Shown here: piece after piece, positions 24,254-35,319 of the stretch | How the letters are laid out: each line of letters begins with the position of its first letter | How positions within the stretch are numbered: position 1 is the stretch's first letter | Assembly (NCBI GenBank): GCA_947311845.1 | Contig: CAMZMU010000107.1 | Coordinates: 41,297,172-41,361,171 of the forward strand | Direction of reading: 5' to 3' | DNA: 64,000 nucleotides | Origin: Poa pratensis | Lineage: Eukaryota > Streptophyta > Magnoliopsida > Poales > Poaceae | Notes under the pieces: model-generated | Told to the model about the DNA's origin: nothing | The model's database searches: none | Seen by the model: the letters and a program-made list of their open reading frames with translations, nothing else | Translations under genes and position numbers: made by a program

Positions 24254-24590
24254 CACGAAGCCACCGGCAACCCATAAGGACCAGCCAGCGGTCGATATAT
24301 ATGATCGCTGCACCAATGGTCTGCATTTCCTGCTACGGCGCGGCGATGTACAATTGCACTTTTTTAATATCTAGCATTCTGATGACATTGTGAAAATGTA
24401 CTGCTGTAGTTTATCAGGAACTTGTCAACTACTCAACATGACTTTGTAATTTGGATGCATTTCCTATTTGTCACCTAAGTTCTTTCAAACAGAGTTAAAG
24501 CATTATATTCCATCAGGTGAAATTATGGCACATCACATGGCGAATTTGGTTGGTACCTCGTGCATGCAAACTAATTTAGCTTTCTCTAGC
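24254..24590 (+). pseudogene. 3'-UTR remnant of ubiquitin-L40 copy 0
   Basis: From CACGAAGCCACC onward this matches the 3' flanks of copy 2 (57782-58080) and copy 3 (60500-60735). Shared words include GATGTACAATTGCACTTTTT, TTTATCAGG/TTTATTGCAG, CTACTCAACATGA, GAGTTAAAGCAT and ATGGCACATCACATGGC. No coding part precedes it: a CACTA end abuts directly at 24253. Together with 19335-19480 it marks a fourth gene of the cluster whose coding region has been lost. Confidence 0.6.
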
Positions 24591-25010
24591 ATGGTACGTG
24601 AAGCAACCACATAAGGAACTCAATATAAAAAAAAACTGCATGAAAATATTACTTGATCTACATGTGTTCTCTTACCGCCTCGCGGCGCATGATGAGCAAC
24701 CTTGACCAGACTACTTGACTCGTCCAACTAGCTTGTATCCAAAACTGTTTGAAGTTGCATTTTTCCATTTTCGAGGAAAGTGCAATCTGTATCGAAATTT
24801 TGGTTGGAGATGCATTTTTTTTAAATGCAACTCATATTGAAAAAAGGCGAAATCCCAATCGCGCACAACTCCGTCGTGAGTTGCGTCCAACGCCGATGAG
24901 GAAGCTCACAACCATACGATTAAACATGACATATAAGGGAAGGGTGATTAGTTTTGTTGCACGTTGCAACTCGCAAGCATGACTGCCGTTTCCAATTAAC
25001 TTGTTATATA
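24591..25010. other. Intergenic stretch
   Basis: An open frame at 24749-24982 (+) has no recognisable domain; a similar-looking ATGCATTTTTTTAAATGCAACT motif suggests repetitive DNA. No gene supported. Confidence 0.35.
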
Positions 25011-25133
25011 CTCCCTCCGTCCAATAATATCCGTCTCAAGTTTGCTAAAAAGTGGATGTATCCATACATGTTTCATGTCTAGATACATCCACTTTTTGAC
25101 AAATTTGAGACAATTATTATTGGACGGAGGGAG
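25011..25133. mobile_element. Stowaway MITE
   Basis: 123 bp with CTCCCTCCGTCC at one end and its inverted copy at the other, flanked by TA on both sides. The interior is also self-complementary (AAAAAGTGGATGTAT...ATACATCCACTTTTT). These are the marks of Triticeae Stowaway (Tc1/mariner-type) elements. Confidence 0.9.
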
Positions 25134-25865
25134 TATATCCAAACTCTCCAACAAGTATCATTTCGTTCCTGATCTCATTTCACCCTCTTTCAAGTCTGGA
25201 TGGCGCCACAAAGCGAGTTTGGGTTCCGACCTGTCTCACTGTTCTACCTTGATCGGTTGGTGGATGGATAGCAGGAGGGATGACGGGAGATTTCTTTGGG
25301 ACATTCTTGATTCATTGAGATCAACAGTGAACCCAATTAACATGCTAGTTGTGTATGATGGTCCTCCTGGCATTATCATCATCTAGTCATCTCCAAAGCA
25401 AGGATTACTGGGATGGACGGGATACGGTGGTACTCCCTCTGATCCCAAATAATTGTTGCCAATACACCATGGAGTTGTACCTCCATCGTTAATTCCCGCG
25501 ACTGGTAAAACGGATCGGACGGAGTAGTTTTTTTTTGTAATCTTTAGCCTGATGGGATTTCCGATGCGTCGGTGTGGGACTTCGGGCCGAAGAAGAATAC
25601 ACTACTGGGCCATAAACCGTAAGAACTAATCGAAACTCAACATGGTCACAAGCGAAGAACTGGCTCACGTGGGTGCAGGTTTCTGTACACACCGCGCAGG
25701 AGGCGTGACAACAAGAGAGAAAAGAAGAGTTGATCATCAAGTGGGCTCGTGACTTGCGCCAAGTTGGTTTTTGGCCCAACGAACGAAGTTCGTCTCCCAA
25801 ACTGAATACTACTCAGTTTCGTAGTGCCCGCGTTTCCGTCTCATCCTCCGATGGATCGATCGCAG
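25134..25865 (+). other. Upstream region of ubiquitin-L40 copy 1
   Basis: Contains a half Stowaway-like end at 25434-25460. The part from about 25690 (GCGCAGGAGGCG...) matches the region just before copy 2 (33137-33205), and the part from 25800 matches the copy 0 and copy 3 promoters. An open frame at 25139-25386 is unassigned. Confidence 0.45.
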
Positions 25866-25872
25866 TATATAT
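25866..25872 (+). promoter_or_regulatory. TATA box of ubiquitin-L40 copy 1
   Basis: TATATAT 58 bp before the ATG, following the conserved TCCTCCGATGGATCGATCGC block. Copy 3 has a CTATATAC box in the equivalent place (59668-59675). Confidence 0.5.
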
Positions 25873-25929
25873 GTGATGCGCTGCGCTCACCCAAACCAAA
25901 CCGCACCACCGCCACCCACGACGACGATG

Positions 25930-26560
25930 ATGCAGATCTTCGTGAAGACCATCACCGGACATACTCTCACGCTTGAGGTCGAGAGCAGCGACACGCTCGA
26001 CAGCGTCAGGGCCCAGATCCAGGACAAGCAAGGAATCGTCGCCTCCGACGACACCGATCAGCTGCCGTCTCTCGTCGTCGCCGGGAAGCAGCTAGACGAG
26101 GAGGATGGCCGGACGCTGGCCGACTGCGGCATCTCCAAGGAGTCGACGCTGCACCTCGCGCTAGGCCTCCGTGGCGGCGGCTACCGGCAAAAGTGTTGGT
26201 ACCCCTGCATCGACCCCAGCCTCCGATCGCTTGCGCTCAGCTACAACGAGAACAAGATGGTCTGCCGCAAGTACGTGCGCGGATATATACATGCAAGCTC
26301 TGTTCGATTTTTTCATCTCAGCCGTTCTGACATACAGTAATACCTTCTTCTCTCTGCCGCCATTGATTCATATATATAGGTGCTATGCACGTCTTCCTCC
26401 GAGATCTACCAACTGCCGCAAGAAGAAGTGCGGCCACAGCAGTAAGGTACGTAGTTTTCTCTCTTTCGACTACCAAGATTTTAGTGCCCGTAACACCGTA
26501 CCTATGATCTCATGATTTTTTTTTATTCAGCTGAGGCAGAAGAAAAAGTTTTCAGGATGA
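25930..26560 (+). CDS. RPL40: Diverged ubiquitin-ribosomal protein L40 fusion (copy 1, intact)
   Basis: Exons 25930-26270, 26380-26446 and 26531-26560 join to 145 codons, with GT...AG introns starting GTACGT. The protein starts with ubiquitin (MQIFVKT...) ending L-R-G-G at residue 83 instead of 76. Five extra residues lie near canonical 37-41 and two after K48-Q-L. Kept: K6, K33, K48, K63. Changed: K11 to H, K27 to R, K29 to Q, I44 to V, V70 to A, R72 to G. A nine- to ten-residue linker rich in C, Y and W follows G-G, then the L40 part (I-D-P-S-L...) with its zinc-finger cysteines (C-R-K-C ... N-C-R-K-K-K-C-G-H) and basic tail. Normal UBQ-L40 fusions are 128 residues; cleavage after G-G releases ubiquitin and 60S protein L40. 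A second ATG lies one codon upstream. The L40 part looks functional. Whether the ubiquitin part is still conjugated is open. Confidence 0.85.
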
Positions 26561-27979
26561 TGATACCAAACATATCCAACCTGCCTCCCAAAAGGACCGA
26601 TGCATGGATATGCTTCCCCTGCACCAATTATGGCATCGTGCCTTATAAAGACTATGTAAATTAGACCTTTTCTTTTTTATCAAGGGAATATATTAATATT
26701 AGGAATATACCAATTATATCCGAATTCTGCACCAACATAATGTTAAAAACTAGTCCAGACATCAAAGATGCACACAATTAAAAGAAAAAAAAGAAATAAA
26801 AAAGACCCCTTTATATTGATCAATCTCTAGCAGTAGTCAGATCCAAATTATCAATACAACACGCAAAACTATAGAAAATGTTCTAATTTAAAATTATGAG
26901 AGAACACTCGTTGATATTCACAGGTGTGTGGTTTGATACCTTTGTCGTTCTACGGTTACATTCAGAAAAACACAAGATTGTGTCGTAAAAGAAGAAAAAG
27001 TTTGAAGATATAGAAGATTAGCTCGTTTTTTATATTTCTTTTTCTAATCGTTATACTCAACTCATGTATCTCTACCATGTACTATTCGCTACTATAATAT
27101 ATGACATGATATTTATTGTCAAAAAATAAATTTTCAACAAAAAGCGACACACTCAATAAGAGAATAGTGCATACGCACCATCGTCGTCCAGTTACATATT
27201 CTAAGTTTTCTCCCAGTAGAAGATCCAAACTCTGCGAACAAGAATTCCAACAAGAAAAATGTCTCTATCAGGTACAACCAATGACGGGAGAAGAGGTCGT
27301 CCTTGGCGGAAGGAAGGCGAAATAAGCATATCGAGTTGCTGAGTACTTGCTCCGAGTATATCTCGTTCGATTATCTCCGTCCTCGTTATGGTGAGTGATG
27401 CTGGAACCCTAACCGTGCGATTTTGGGTGTATTTTTGCAATTGATTTGTACGCCTTCTAATATGTCCATCGTGTTGTTGTCTAGGGTTTGCAAGGATTCG
27501 GTGCAGAAGGATTAGCCTTTTTTTGAGTTTGAATTGGTGAACCCTAATGCCCATATCGGTAGTTTGTTGTTACTGATAGATGTCGCGCTGCTCCTGCATT
27601 TTGAGTGGCCGTACGTGGCTCTTTGTGCTGATTGAATCCATCATGTATGATGAGGCTGTAGTGCTTTTGCTATCTGGTAGATATGGGGAGTTTGTAGTTG
27701 GTCGGATGTATTTTTTTGCATTGTTTTATAACATATGGGACATTTTGAATGTATTTTTATGCAGATTTTTTGTGTTTTGTTCATACAGCCATGCACTTAA
27801 TAACTATTTGTTCTGCTTTGTTTTGATGTATACAATGTGCATTTATTTTTTCAGGGTTTTTATACCTTATCCCGGTAGTTATTGTGTATGCAGATATAGT
27901 TTAAATCTATATGATTATGATGTATTTTTTTGTATATTCATGTAATTTATCTAACCTGTGGATGTAGTTAGTTTGTCAA
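26561..27979. other. Downstream and intergenic region of copy 1
   Basis: 26561-26700 is a likely 3' UTR. The rest is AT-rich. The frame 27580-27945 (+) is hydrophobic and AT-driven, with no recognisable family; 27201-27554 (-) is likewise unassigned. Confidence 0.35.
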
Positions 27980-28400
27980 GTGCATATAATTTATATAACA
28001 GGCTGTCACTTTCCGAACTTTTTCGGGATGAATTTTCTAGATTTTAGGATGTAGTTTCAGCTTGTCAATTTCCCAACTTGTTAATTTTGAAATTATTTCG
28101 GAATGTAGTTTCTTAAGTCGAGGATCTAGTGTTGCGTGTAGTTTCATAACTTGCTATAATTTGTGAGCGTTTTCGGGATGTTCCTTTTGATGTCCGAGCT
28201 ATAACTTCAGCTTCCTTGCATGTTCTTTTTATAACTTGTTAGCTTCTAAACTTTTTCGGGATGTATTTTCTGAAGTCCGGGCTGCAGTTTCAGCTTGTTG
28301 CATTTACTTTATATAACTAATTGGTTTGTAAACTTTTCCTGGTGTAGTTTTTGAAATATGTCATGTAGTTTCAGCCGTAGCCCGAAGTTTTCGAAATGTA
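27980..28400 (+). repeat. Degenerate tandem repeats of about 100-130 bp
   Basis: Phrases such as CTTTTTCGGGATGTA, GTAGTTTCAGCTTGT and ATAACTTGTTAG(C/T)TT recur in the same order at about 28010, 28080, 28160, 28250 and 28330 with heavy divergence. Origin not recognised. Confidence 0.45.
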
Positions 28401-31154
28401 CACTGCCCAGTTAAAATGCATGTGGTTCCATAAAGCGTTACTTTTGCAATGGCATCCACTAAAGTTTGCGAGACATTGTTTGCTATAGTTTTTTTCCTCT
28501 AGATGTAGCTCCTGCATATTGCATATTATATTAGACACATCTTTTTTGTATCTTCTATCCTAGCTTTGTTACATGTATTTTTTCTTGTCAACATTATTTT
28601 TGCTTTTGCACTTCTACATCATAAGCATGGATGGATGCAGCAATGAGGGAGAATTGCTCAAGTTTCATATATGGGATTCATAACCCAGTTTGATCTTTCT
28701 TTTGCCAAACTAATACATAAGTGGCGGTTGGATCAAACTGATATACTTTAACTATCAGGCTTACAAGATTTGTACGTTGCCACGAGGAAGACCTCAGAAG
28801 GGATTTTGGGTGGTTCTCGAGGAGTGTGTTGCTGCTGCGTGGCGCTCTACGGCTGGCCTGTCAAGTGCTGCACCGGTGTTTTGTTTGATTTACCGTTGTC
28901 GTCGAGGAGGAGGTCGACAGCGCCGCCCTATTCGGTTGGAGGTCACCGGAACCCCGTTCTCCCCTGTTATTCAGTTGGAGAAGGTCATGATCACCATCGG
29001 CTAGGAAAACAATGGCACACTCCCCAGCATGTAAGCTGCACAATGTTCCTTGTTGATTCAGTTCGTCGAGTGATTTTTTTTCTGTTGAATCAAATCCCTG
29101 CATTCGATGATTTTCCATGCAAGAAAATGTCAAAAGTATAGCTATAGTTGGTTGAATAAATGTGCAGATGATTTAATATTCATGCGTATATGTTGACCGG
29201 CGTTGAGTACCTGACACGATTTGCTAGCACCGTCATACCCCTAGTAAATCTAAAATTTGTACTATCTATTCCTGTTCTACTAAATTTGGCATGCTGAGTA
29301 CTTCTATATTATTGTAGTAATGCATGGCCACTGATAATCCGATGCTACTGTCAAAGTAGCATGCTATTTGTTCGCTGGCTAAATTTGTATAAATTACATT
29401 TGGCTGGCGCAAAAGAATGTTGGATGGTACGAGTTAAGCAAAGGTGAATTAAGGTTGGCTGGGAACGGTAGATCTTTATTTGGAGATGTGTAACCTAATG
29501 TTCCTGCAGGAATAACAACAGTTAGTCTGAAATGCTTTTTTTATAGCTCTTACATGTACTTTCTGCAGCTATTAAATATTCCTGCAATATATTTTTGCAT
29601 GCTAAACTACAGTGATTTTCTAACATGAATTCTTTGATCTTTTTCCACTCCAGCCAAAAACAATATGTACAGTTTGCATGGTCTTTGAAGCCAATACATG
29701 GAAATCTTCAATTCGGCAGGGCAAAAAAACATCTAGATGTACATCTGGATATCACAAATGTCCACGGTTTTGGATCTTGTTCGTATCTTTCCGGAGGTAC
29801 ATGCAACCTGGATATCAAGCACAAGTTTCACACATGTTCTTGATTTTAGAATCTCGAAGTTCTTTTAACATATATATATCAAGAAGTTACATGTGGGGTG
29901 AGAGCGGGTAGTACCAGAGGAGAGATCCATCTTGATGCATTAACCAGCGAATCCCTGGTGAATCAGTGATTTTGTCTGTTGTTTTCCGCCAGATGTGAGA
30001 AACAGTTGTTGGGCATGTTTTTAGTTCAATAATCCTGTGCACTAATGAGGCAGGAGGACGAAAAAATATGCTTGCTTTTTTTGTGTGTCTTACTGTGGAT
30101 GTACGAAAGTGAGTTTTACATGTTTTTTTCCTCGCATGTTTGGATCTGGGAAAGCAGTCAGAGCAGAGGTGGGGGATGATTTTCGTCCAGCACGTACTAA
30201 GAACACATGGAGGAGACTAACCTTTTCTGTGTCACATGCGAATGACTCAGGGGTAGAAATTACTCTACGGAAGGAGTGGAGGGAAAGTGGGGACCGCAAC
30301 TTTCTATTTTCGGAACACGCGTCACGTGGTTCCTGTTTTTTCCTTTTTTAGGTGGGGCACTGCGGAAGACTATACAGTGGCTAAATTGCCATGGTATCTC
30401 TTATTAACCCAAATTAGGAATTGTGTCTATATAAAATCTATAACTTATATCGAAGATATCCAAGATTGAAACCAAATACATTCCTATTTATGTTCATCAA
30501 CTTCAGAAGTACTTAAATTCATAAGATAATGCAGAAAAATCAAAGTTTATACACAATAGTCATTTATAAGTATTGTCGGTATACAGCAAAGTGGGGACAT
30601 GAAAGATAGCAAATAAAAAATACAATTGCATGGTGACAAACTAGACTTGGCAAGAAGTAAAATCTTATCTCCAATGGAGAGAAAAAACGAGTGTGTGTTA
30701 TTCCATGGCTGCGAGTAGCGGACGTCGGGCGTCTGATCGCATGCGCGCACCCGTCTATGAACCGAGCTTCAGACATCACCGACACGTAAGATTTTGTAGA
30801 GCACGTCGCGTAGAGTGGAGACCACTTTTTAGCGCAGTTGCCATTTCCCATTCCTCTCTCTCTCTCGTCCCGGTGAATTCCCCACCACATCCTCTATGTA
30901 TCCTCACGATTCCTAGGGTTAGCTAAAATATTGACAGGGAGCGATGCTTGGGCGACCGGCAAGTGGTGCTCGGGGATATATACTCGGCAGAAATTGTGCG
31001 GCGTTGCGGCCGCGTGGGGCGCGTGACAGATGGAAGGCAAGGACGAGCCGGCCGAGTGTACATGGCGGGATGTGTGGCCGAATGCAACAACGGACATCAT
31101 TGCATGAGGGACACATGCACGCGGTCATAAGGTCCGATATCGGAGCCCTCTTTA
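28401..31154. other. Unassigned stretch; one open frame with an AT-hook-like motif
   Basis: A plus frame ending at 29004 (open from before 28777, without an obvious ATG) contains P-R-G-R-P-Q-K-G, which looks like an AT-hook core, followed by an arginine-rich segment. It may be an exon or chance. Other frames (29625-29911, 30085-30351, 30693-31100) are not recognised. No gene is claimed. Confidence 0.25.
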
Positions 31155-32760
31155 GAGCATCTCCAAGCATGGTAGTTATATTCTCCCTATACGTCCGGGC
31201 GGACAGCCCGGATGCGTTTTGGGCTTTTTTAGTCCACCCAACGGCGGCCCCAAACTCTCCCCAAACGTCCGGGCTGTCCGGCTCCCCCCAAAGCCAGCCC
31301 ATATGTAGGGTGGGTTTGGGGGCGCCCGGACGCGCCCGGACGCGTCCGCCACGTCGGATCTGGCAAGGCGGGCCTACCCCAAATTTCCATCTAAAACTCC
31401 GGCGCGCCGGCCACTTCCACTTTCCCCTTCTCCGCCTCCATTTCCCGCCGGCCAATTTCATTCCTCCCGCCCCATCCACCTGCAAATCCGATGGAGGCGA
31501 CGGAAGGAATCGATTTGACCGAGAACGGCGCCTCCTCCCAGTCCGTCGAGCAAGCGGGGGCCTCGGTGCTGAAGCCGGAGACCATCGCGCGGCGGACGCG
31601 GCGCCGCAGGCAGCGCCTCCGCGAGCTCGCGGCGGAGAAAGCGGCGCTGGAGGCTATGTCGGAGACGGAGGCGGAACGGATAGCGAACGCGGAAACGCAG
31701 GGCGACGAGCCGGAGTTGTCCACGCCCGTGCCCGTCGTCCGGCGTCCTACGCAGGTTCCGCATTTCCCCGCGCCGGCAAGGAGGTCGACATCCTCCACGA
31801 CGAACCCGGCGGAGGATGCGGGCAACATCTTCCACCCGGATGAGTACCCGTCGCAGGTTCCGCCGACGCAGGAGAACGAGATGATGGGCGAGTCTCCGCC
31901 GCCCATCAACCTCTTCCATCCCAATTGGAGTTGATGAGGAAGATGGGCCATCCGAAGGTGGAGGTGGCCGGAAGAGGATGATGATGGGGAAGAAGTGGGA
32001 GAAGGACCGGGTGGCACGAGACGGCGCCGCCGCGAAGATGTCCACCACATGGAAGGACATATTCGAGAAGAAAGATGATGCCATGCAAAAGTGGGAGAAA
32101 GAAAGGGAGGACAAGAAGGCCGAGAGGTATGACGCCTTCTTGGCTTTGCAAAAGGAGAGAATGGAGTTTGACCGCATCCGGCTCAAGGAGAGGTTGGACA
32201 TTGAGAGGGAGAAGTTGACCGTGGCGAAGGAGGAGGCTTGGTTGAAGCTCCAATTGGAGCAAAAGAAGATAGCCAATGCCTATGAGATGGAGCAAAAGAG
32301 GATGGCGGATGCCTATGCCATGGAGCATGAGAAGAACATGATCGCAAGAAGTATGGAGGAACAAAAAATCATGTTCCAAGACGTTTCACTCTTGGATGAG
32401 GCAAGCGCCAAGTGGATCCTCATGATGAAGAAGAAGATCTCCGACCGTGACATCGGCGTTGATGGCTCCGGTGGATCCGCCCCTTCATCCGCCCCTTGAT
32501 CCGCCCCATAATCCGACTTTTGTATCGGACAACTTGTTAAACTTTCATTCAAATTTGAACTCTATGTCTTGTAATATGATCCGGTATGTATCGGATCGGA
32601 TCGACGTTGCATGGCTTGCATGGATTTGGGTGTCAATTTTTGTGCATTGTGGTTGTAGGAGCCCAACTATGGGGGTCGTCCGGTCGGTGTCCGCGGACGC
32701 GTCCGGGCGCGTCCGGGCGCAGTTTGGGGGCGGATTTGGGGGCTCCGCTTGGAGATGCTC
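31155..32760 (+). mobile_element. PIF/Harbinger-type element, non-autonomous
   Basis: Ends are inverted copies GAGCATCTCCAAGC / GCTTGGAGATGCTC, flanked by TTA on both sides (31152-31154 and 32761-32763), the three-base target duplication of PIF/Harbinger. Subterminal regions are rich in CGGACGCG/CGTCCGGGC words in opposite orientation. The interior carries only the accessory coiled-coil frame, not the DDE transposase, so it needs help to move. Confidence 0.85.
31491..32499 (+). pseudogene. Harbinger accessory (Myb/NAM-associated type) frame, frameshifted
   Basis: Two consecutive frames belong together. 31491-31934 gives an acidic/alanine-rich N-part (M-E-A-T-E-G...). The second phase is open from before 31920 (V-D-E-E-D-G-P-S-E-G-G-G-G-R-K-R) and runs to 32499, so a one-base shift lies near 31900-31925. 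The C-part is a long, charged coiled coil (K-K-W-E-K-D-R ... K-E-R-M-E-F-D-R-I-R-L-K-E-R-L-D-I-E-R-E-K) typical of the C-terminal region found with the Myb-like second protein of plant PIF/Harbinger elements (NAM-associated C-terminal domain). The DNA-binding trihelix expected at the N-terminus is not recognisable. In complete elements this protein works with the transposase; here it is probably non-functional. Confidence 0.6.
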
Positions 32761-32763
32761 TTA

Positions 32764-33017
32764 GGAACCTCAAATTCAGAGAGTCATAAGGTGGCTCGTT
32801 GCCAAGATGTTATGTGGGGCCAACAATACCAGTGTTAGATTAGTTAGGTAAGTCTAATAAGTAAAGAACACAGATTCGGAGGAATTTTAATCCCGTATGA
32901 GGGTTCTCGTCTGTTACCAACTCTGTTAGTCAAATAGTAATTAGTTACAGTCCTTCGTGGTAGCATGGATGTCACTGCTGTTAGTCAAATAATTCTTGCG
33001 GAGTATACAAACAAGTA
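32764..33017. other. Spacer between Harbinger element and copy 2
   Basis: No gene or repeat recognised apart from the Stowaway element that follows. Confidence 0.4.
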
Positions 33018-33098
33018 CTCCCTCCGTTCGGAAAGGATGTCACAAAAATGAACTATAGATAGACCATTTTTTTGACATCCTTTTCCGAACGGAGGGAG
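33018..33098. mobile_element. Short Stowaway MITE
   Basis: 81 bp beginning CTCCCTCCGTTCGGAAAGGA and ending with its inverted copy, with TA on each side. It lies about 120 bp before ubiquitin-L40 copy 2. Confidence 0.85.
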
Positions 33099-33216
33099 TA
33101 AGAAACAAAAAACGATTAGTTCAAATTTCAGAATCGCGCAGGAGGCGCATCAAAAAGAAATAAAAAGGAGTTCATCGGTCAACTGGTTTGGTGACTTGGG
33201 CCAAGAGACTAGGACG

Positions 33217-33476
33217 ATGCAGATCTTCGTCAAGACCGTCACCGGAGAGACCCTCACGCTGGAGGTCCAGAGCAGCGACACGATCCACACCGTCAGGACC
33301 CAGATCCAGGAAAAGCAAGGGCATGATGATCAGCAGCCATCTCTCGTCTTTGCTGGGAAGCAGCTAGACGACGAGGAGGACGGCAACAAAACGCTGACCA
33401 ACTACGGTATCTCCAAGGAGTCGACGCTGCACCTCGCGCTCGGCCTCCGCGGTGGCTTCCGTGGCCACAACCACTG
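33217..33476 (+). pseudogene. RPL40: Ubiquitin-L40 copy 2, exon 1 up to the CACTA insertion
   Basis: Codes for a complete diverged ubiquitin (MQIFVKT ... L-G-L-R-G-G) and six residues of linker, then meets CACTA1 at 33477. Changes relative to ubiquitin: K11 to E, K27 to R, K29 to Q, I44 to V, R72 to G; K48 and K63 are kept, and about four extra residues occur after K48. The gene resumes at 57193. Direct joining of the two halves leaves about 37-40 nt missing relative to copies 1 and 3 and a wrong frame, so removal of the transposon alone would not restore it. Upstream, the sequence matching copy 1 (25690-25760, to GACTTGSGCCAAG) runs almost straight into the ATG, so the TATA region seen in copies 1 and 3 is absent. 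Confidence 0.8.
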
Positions 33477-33971
33477 CACTACTAGAAACAGGAGCATTAG
33501 TCCCGGGTGTAGGGGCCTCTTGTACCGGATTCCCACCCGGGACGCCCGATTTGGGACAAGAGGCCGCCCACTCTAGTCTCGGGTGGCTTACGACCCGGGA
33601 CTAGAGGGCTCCACGCGGGGCCTGGGCAGAGTGCGTGGCAGAGCACCTCTAGTTCCGGGTGATAATACAACCCGGGACTAGAGATTCTCCCACGTGGCGG
33701 CTTCTGGTTTTTTGTTTCCCTATTGAATATTATGATTAATTTTGCAAAATATATGGTTAATTAATTATAAATCAGAAAAATACATATAGCATATCAAAAT
33801 ATTTATAAAAGAAATCTTTATGAGAATTCGATCATTTTTAATTGATTACATGGAGATCACAACCGGGACTAGAGCCCGTCTATTCGATTAATTACATAGA
33901 GATCATATAAAACAGGGACTAGAGCCCATCGTCTATTCGATTACATGATCATCGCCGGGACTAGAGCCCGT

Positions 33972-35308
33972 CTATTTGGTGGCATTGTATTTTCCCTTTA
34001 GGTTTATGACATAGTTCATCAAAAATCTCGCAATTTCCTCTTGAATTGGTCGAAAGCGGTCCTTTGGTTGCAGGTTCCTCCGCATTCTATCCATCTATAA
34101 AAGAAGGAGATCAATATGAATATCAATCATCATAACAGAAATTATGAATGACACTCAACACAATTGATGGTAATAAAATAAAAATGTGAATATATTTGTT
34201 CACTTACTTCTATAAATGTCGATGGGTTCCGCTCAAAGACCTCCCGGCGAATCCACTCGCAGACGTAGTATTCACACAAATTGGTCCCCAGTAGCTACCT
34301 TTCACAGTACTTTACGAGAATAGATTTCAATCAAATAATAATCAAGCACGGTATGATGGTATTGAAATTTGAATTAAAGAGATGTGCGAACCTAGCTCGT
34401 ACTACTTACCTTGGCATTAACAAAACTAAGCTCCTCTTTAAAATCACCAGATGTCATCTTTATGAAATCTTTCCAAATCCTGCCCGACAAACAAATGAAT
34501 AAATGAGTTATTAATTAGTTACTTGATATCTCAGGAATTGAACAAAAGAGACCGATATAGTACGATAATGATTGAAAATACCCTTGTAGCACATCTTTAA
34601 TATGTTGGTACTTCTCTTGGGGTCACGCTAATGAGTCGAAGATTTCAACTTTTACATCATCAACTTCAATGATTAGCAGAATGTAATGGTCGCTGCGCAC
34701 GTTTATATATGTCAGTAACTAATCAGTTACACTTAACATCGAGTAAGCAAAAACTAATGTGTACAATACAGTAACACTCTTACCTGAAGTTGTAAGGAAA
34801 CAATATCTTCCTTTTATAATCTTGCCTCTTTATGAACCTAAACAAGTTGGCCACTGTTTCCTTGTGGTAGTTCCGTAGCAGATTTTCATTAACTCGGGTT
34901 GGGTCAACAAACCCAATCTCATAGATTCTTTTTCTGTCACATTCATCACTCTTCATTCTGCATAATAGCGTAGTGAGCATAATTAGAACATGCAATGACC
35001 GAGCTGAGCTATAGACTTTATTTTAGAAAATAAATGAATTGAATCACTTACAGACAATAGGTACTGACGATACTCAAGTCGAGGGCGTCAAGCTAGTATA
35101 ACTGATTGAGTTCTTCAAGATAAATAGTTAACTCGTCTTTACCATTGAAATGTTCCTTTGTAACTTGCACAAGGAGCACTTTTCGATATAGCTTTGTGAC
35201 TTCCATGTAAAAGTTATGCAGTCTTAGCATTTGTGTTGGTAGATTCTCGATCTGATCAGGTGGCACTAGAGACTTCCCGTATTCCCAGGTCCATTTACCA
35301 GGTGGCAT
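33972..35308 (-). pseudogene. CACTA1 Ulp1-like (C48 peptidase-related) frame, decayed
   Basis: Minus-strand pieces follow the order of the second protein of grass CACTA elements. 35308-35093 has L-P-T-Q-M-L-R-L-H-N-F-Y-M-E-V. 34995-34780 has D-P-T-R-V-N-E-N-L-L ... F-I-K-R-Q and the K-x-I-L-F-P-Y-N-F segment. About 34730-34580 has the S-D-H-Y-I-L-L-I-I-E-V-D core and D-S-L-A. A C-terminal exon carries R-R-E-V-F-E-R-N-P (about 34240), and the last exon ends at a stop at 33972. The D-H-Y near 34690 would hold the catalytic His. Introns and stops interrupt it, so it is probably dead. In CACTA elements this protein accompanies the transposase; its role is not settled. Confidence 0.6.
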
Positions 35309-35319
35309 AAGGGAGGGGA

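Noticed and set aside
25042..25386. 114-codon plus frame
   Set aside because: Its first third is the Stowaway MITE; the rest has no recognised domain.
30944..31843. 299-codon plus frame
   Set aside because: It runs across the Harbinger border from flanking DNA into the element and is out of phase with the recognised coiled-coil frame.
31391..32379. Long minus-strand frames over the Harbinger element
   Set aside because: Antisense shadows of the GC-rich coiled-coil coding region.
33196..33216. Upstream start for ubiquitin-L40 copy 2
   Set aside because: It would need a TTG start; the ATG at 33217 gives the exact ubiquitin N-terminus.
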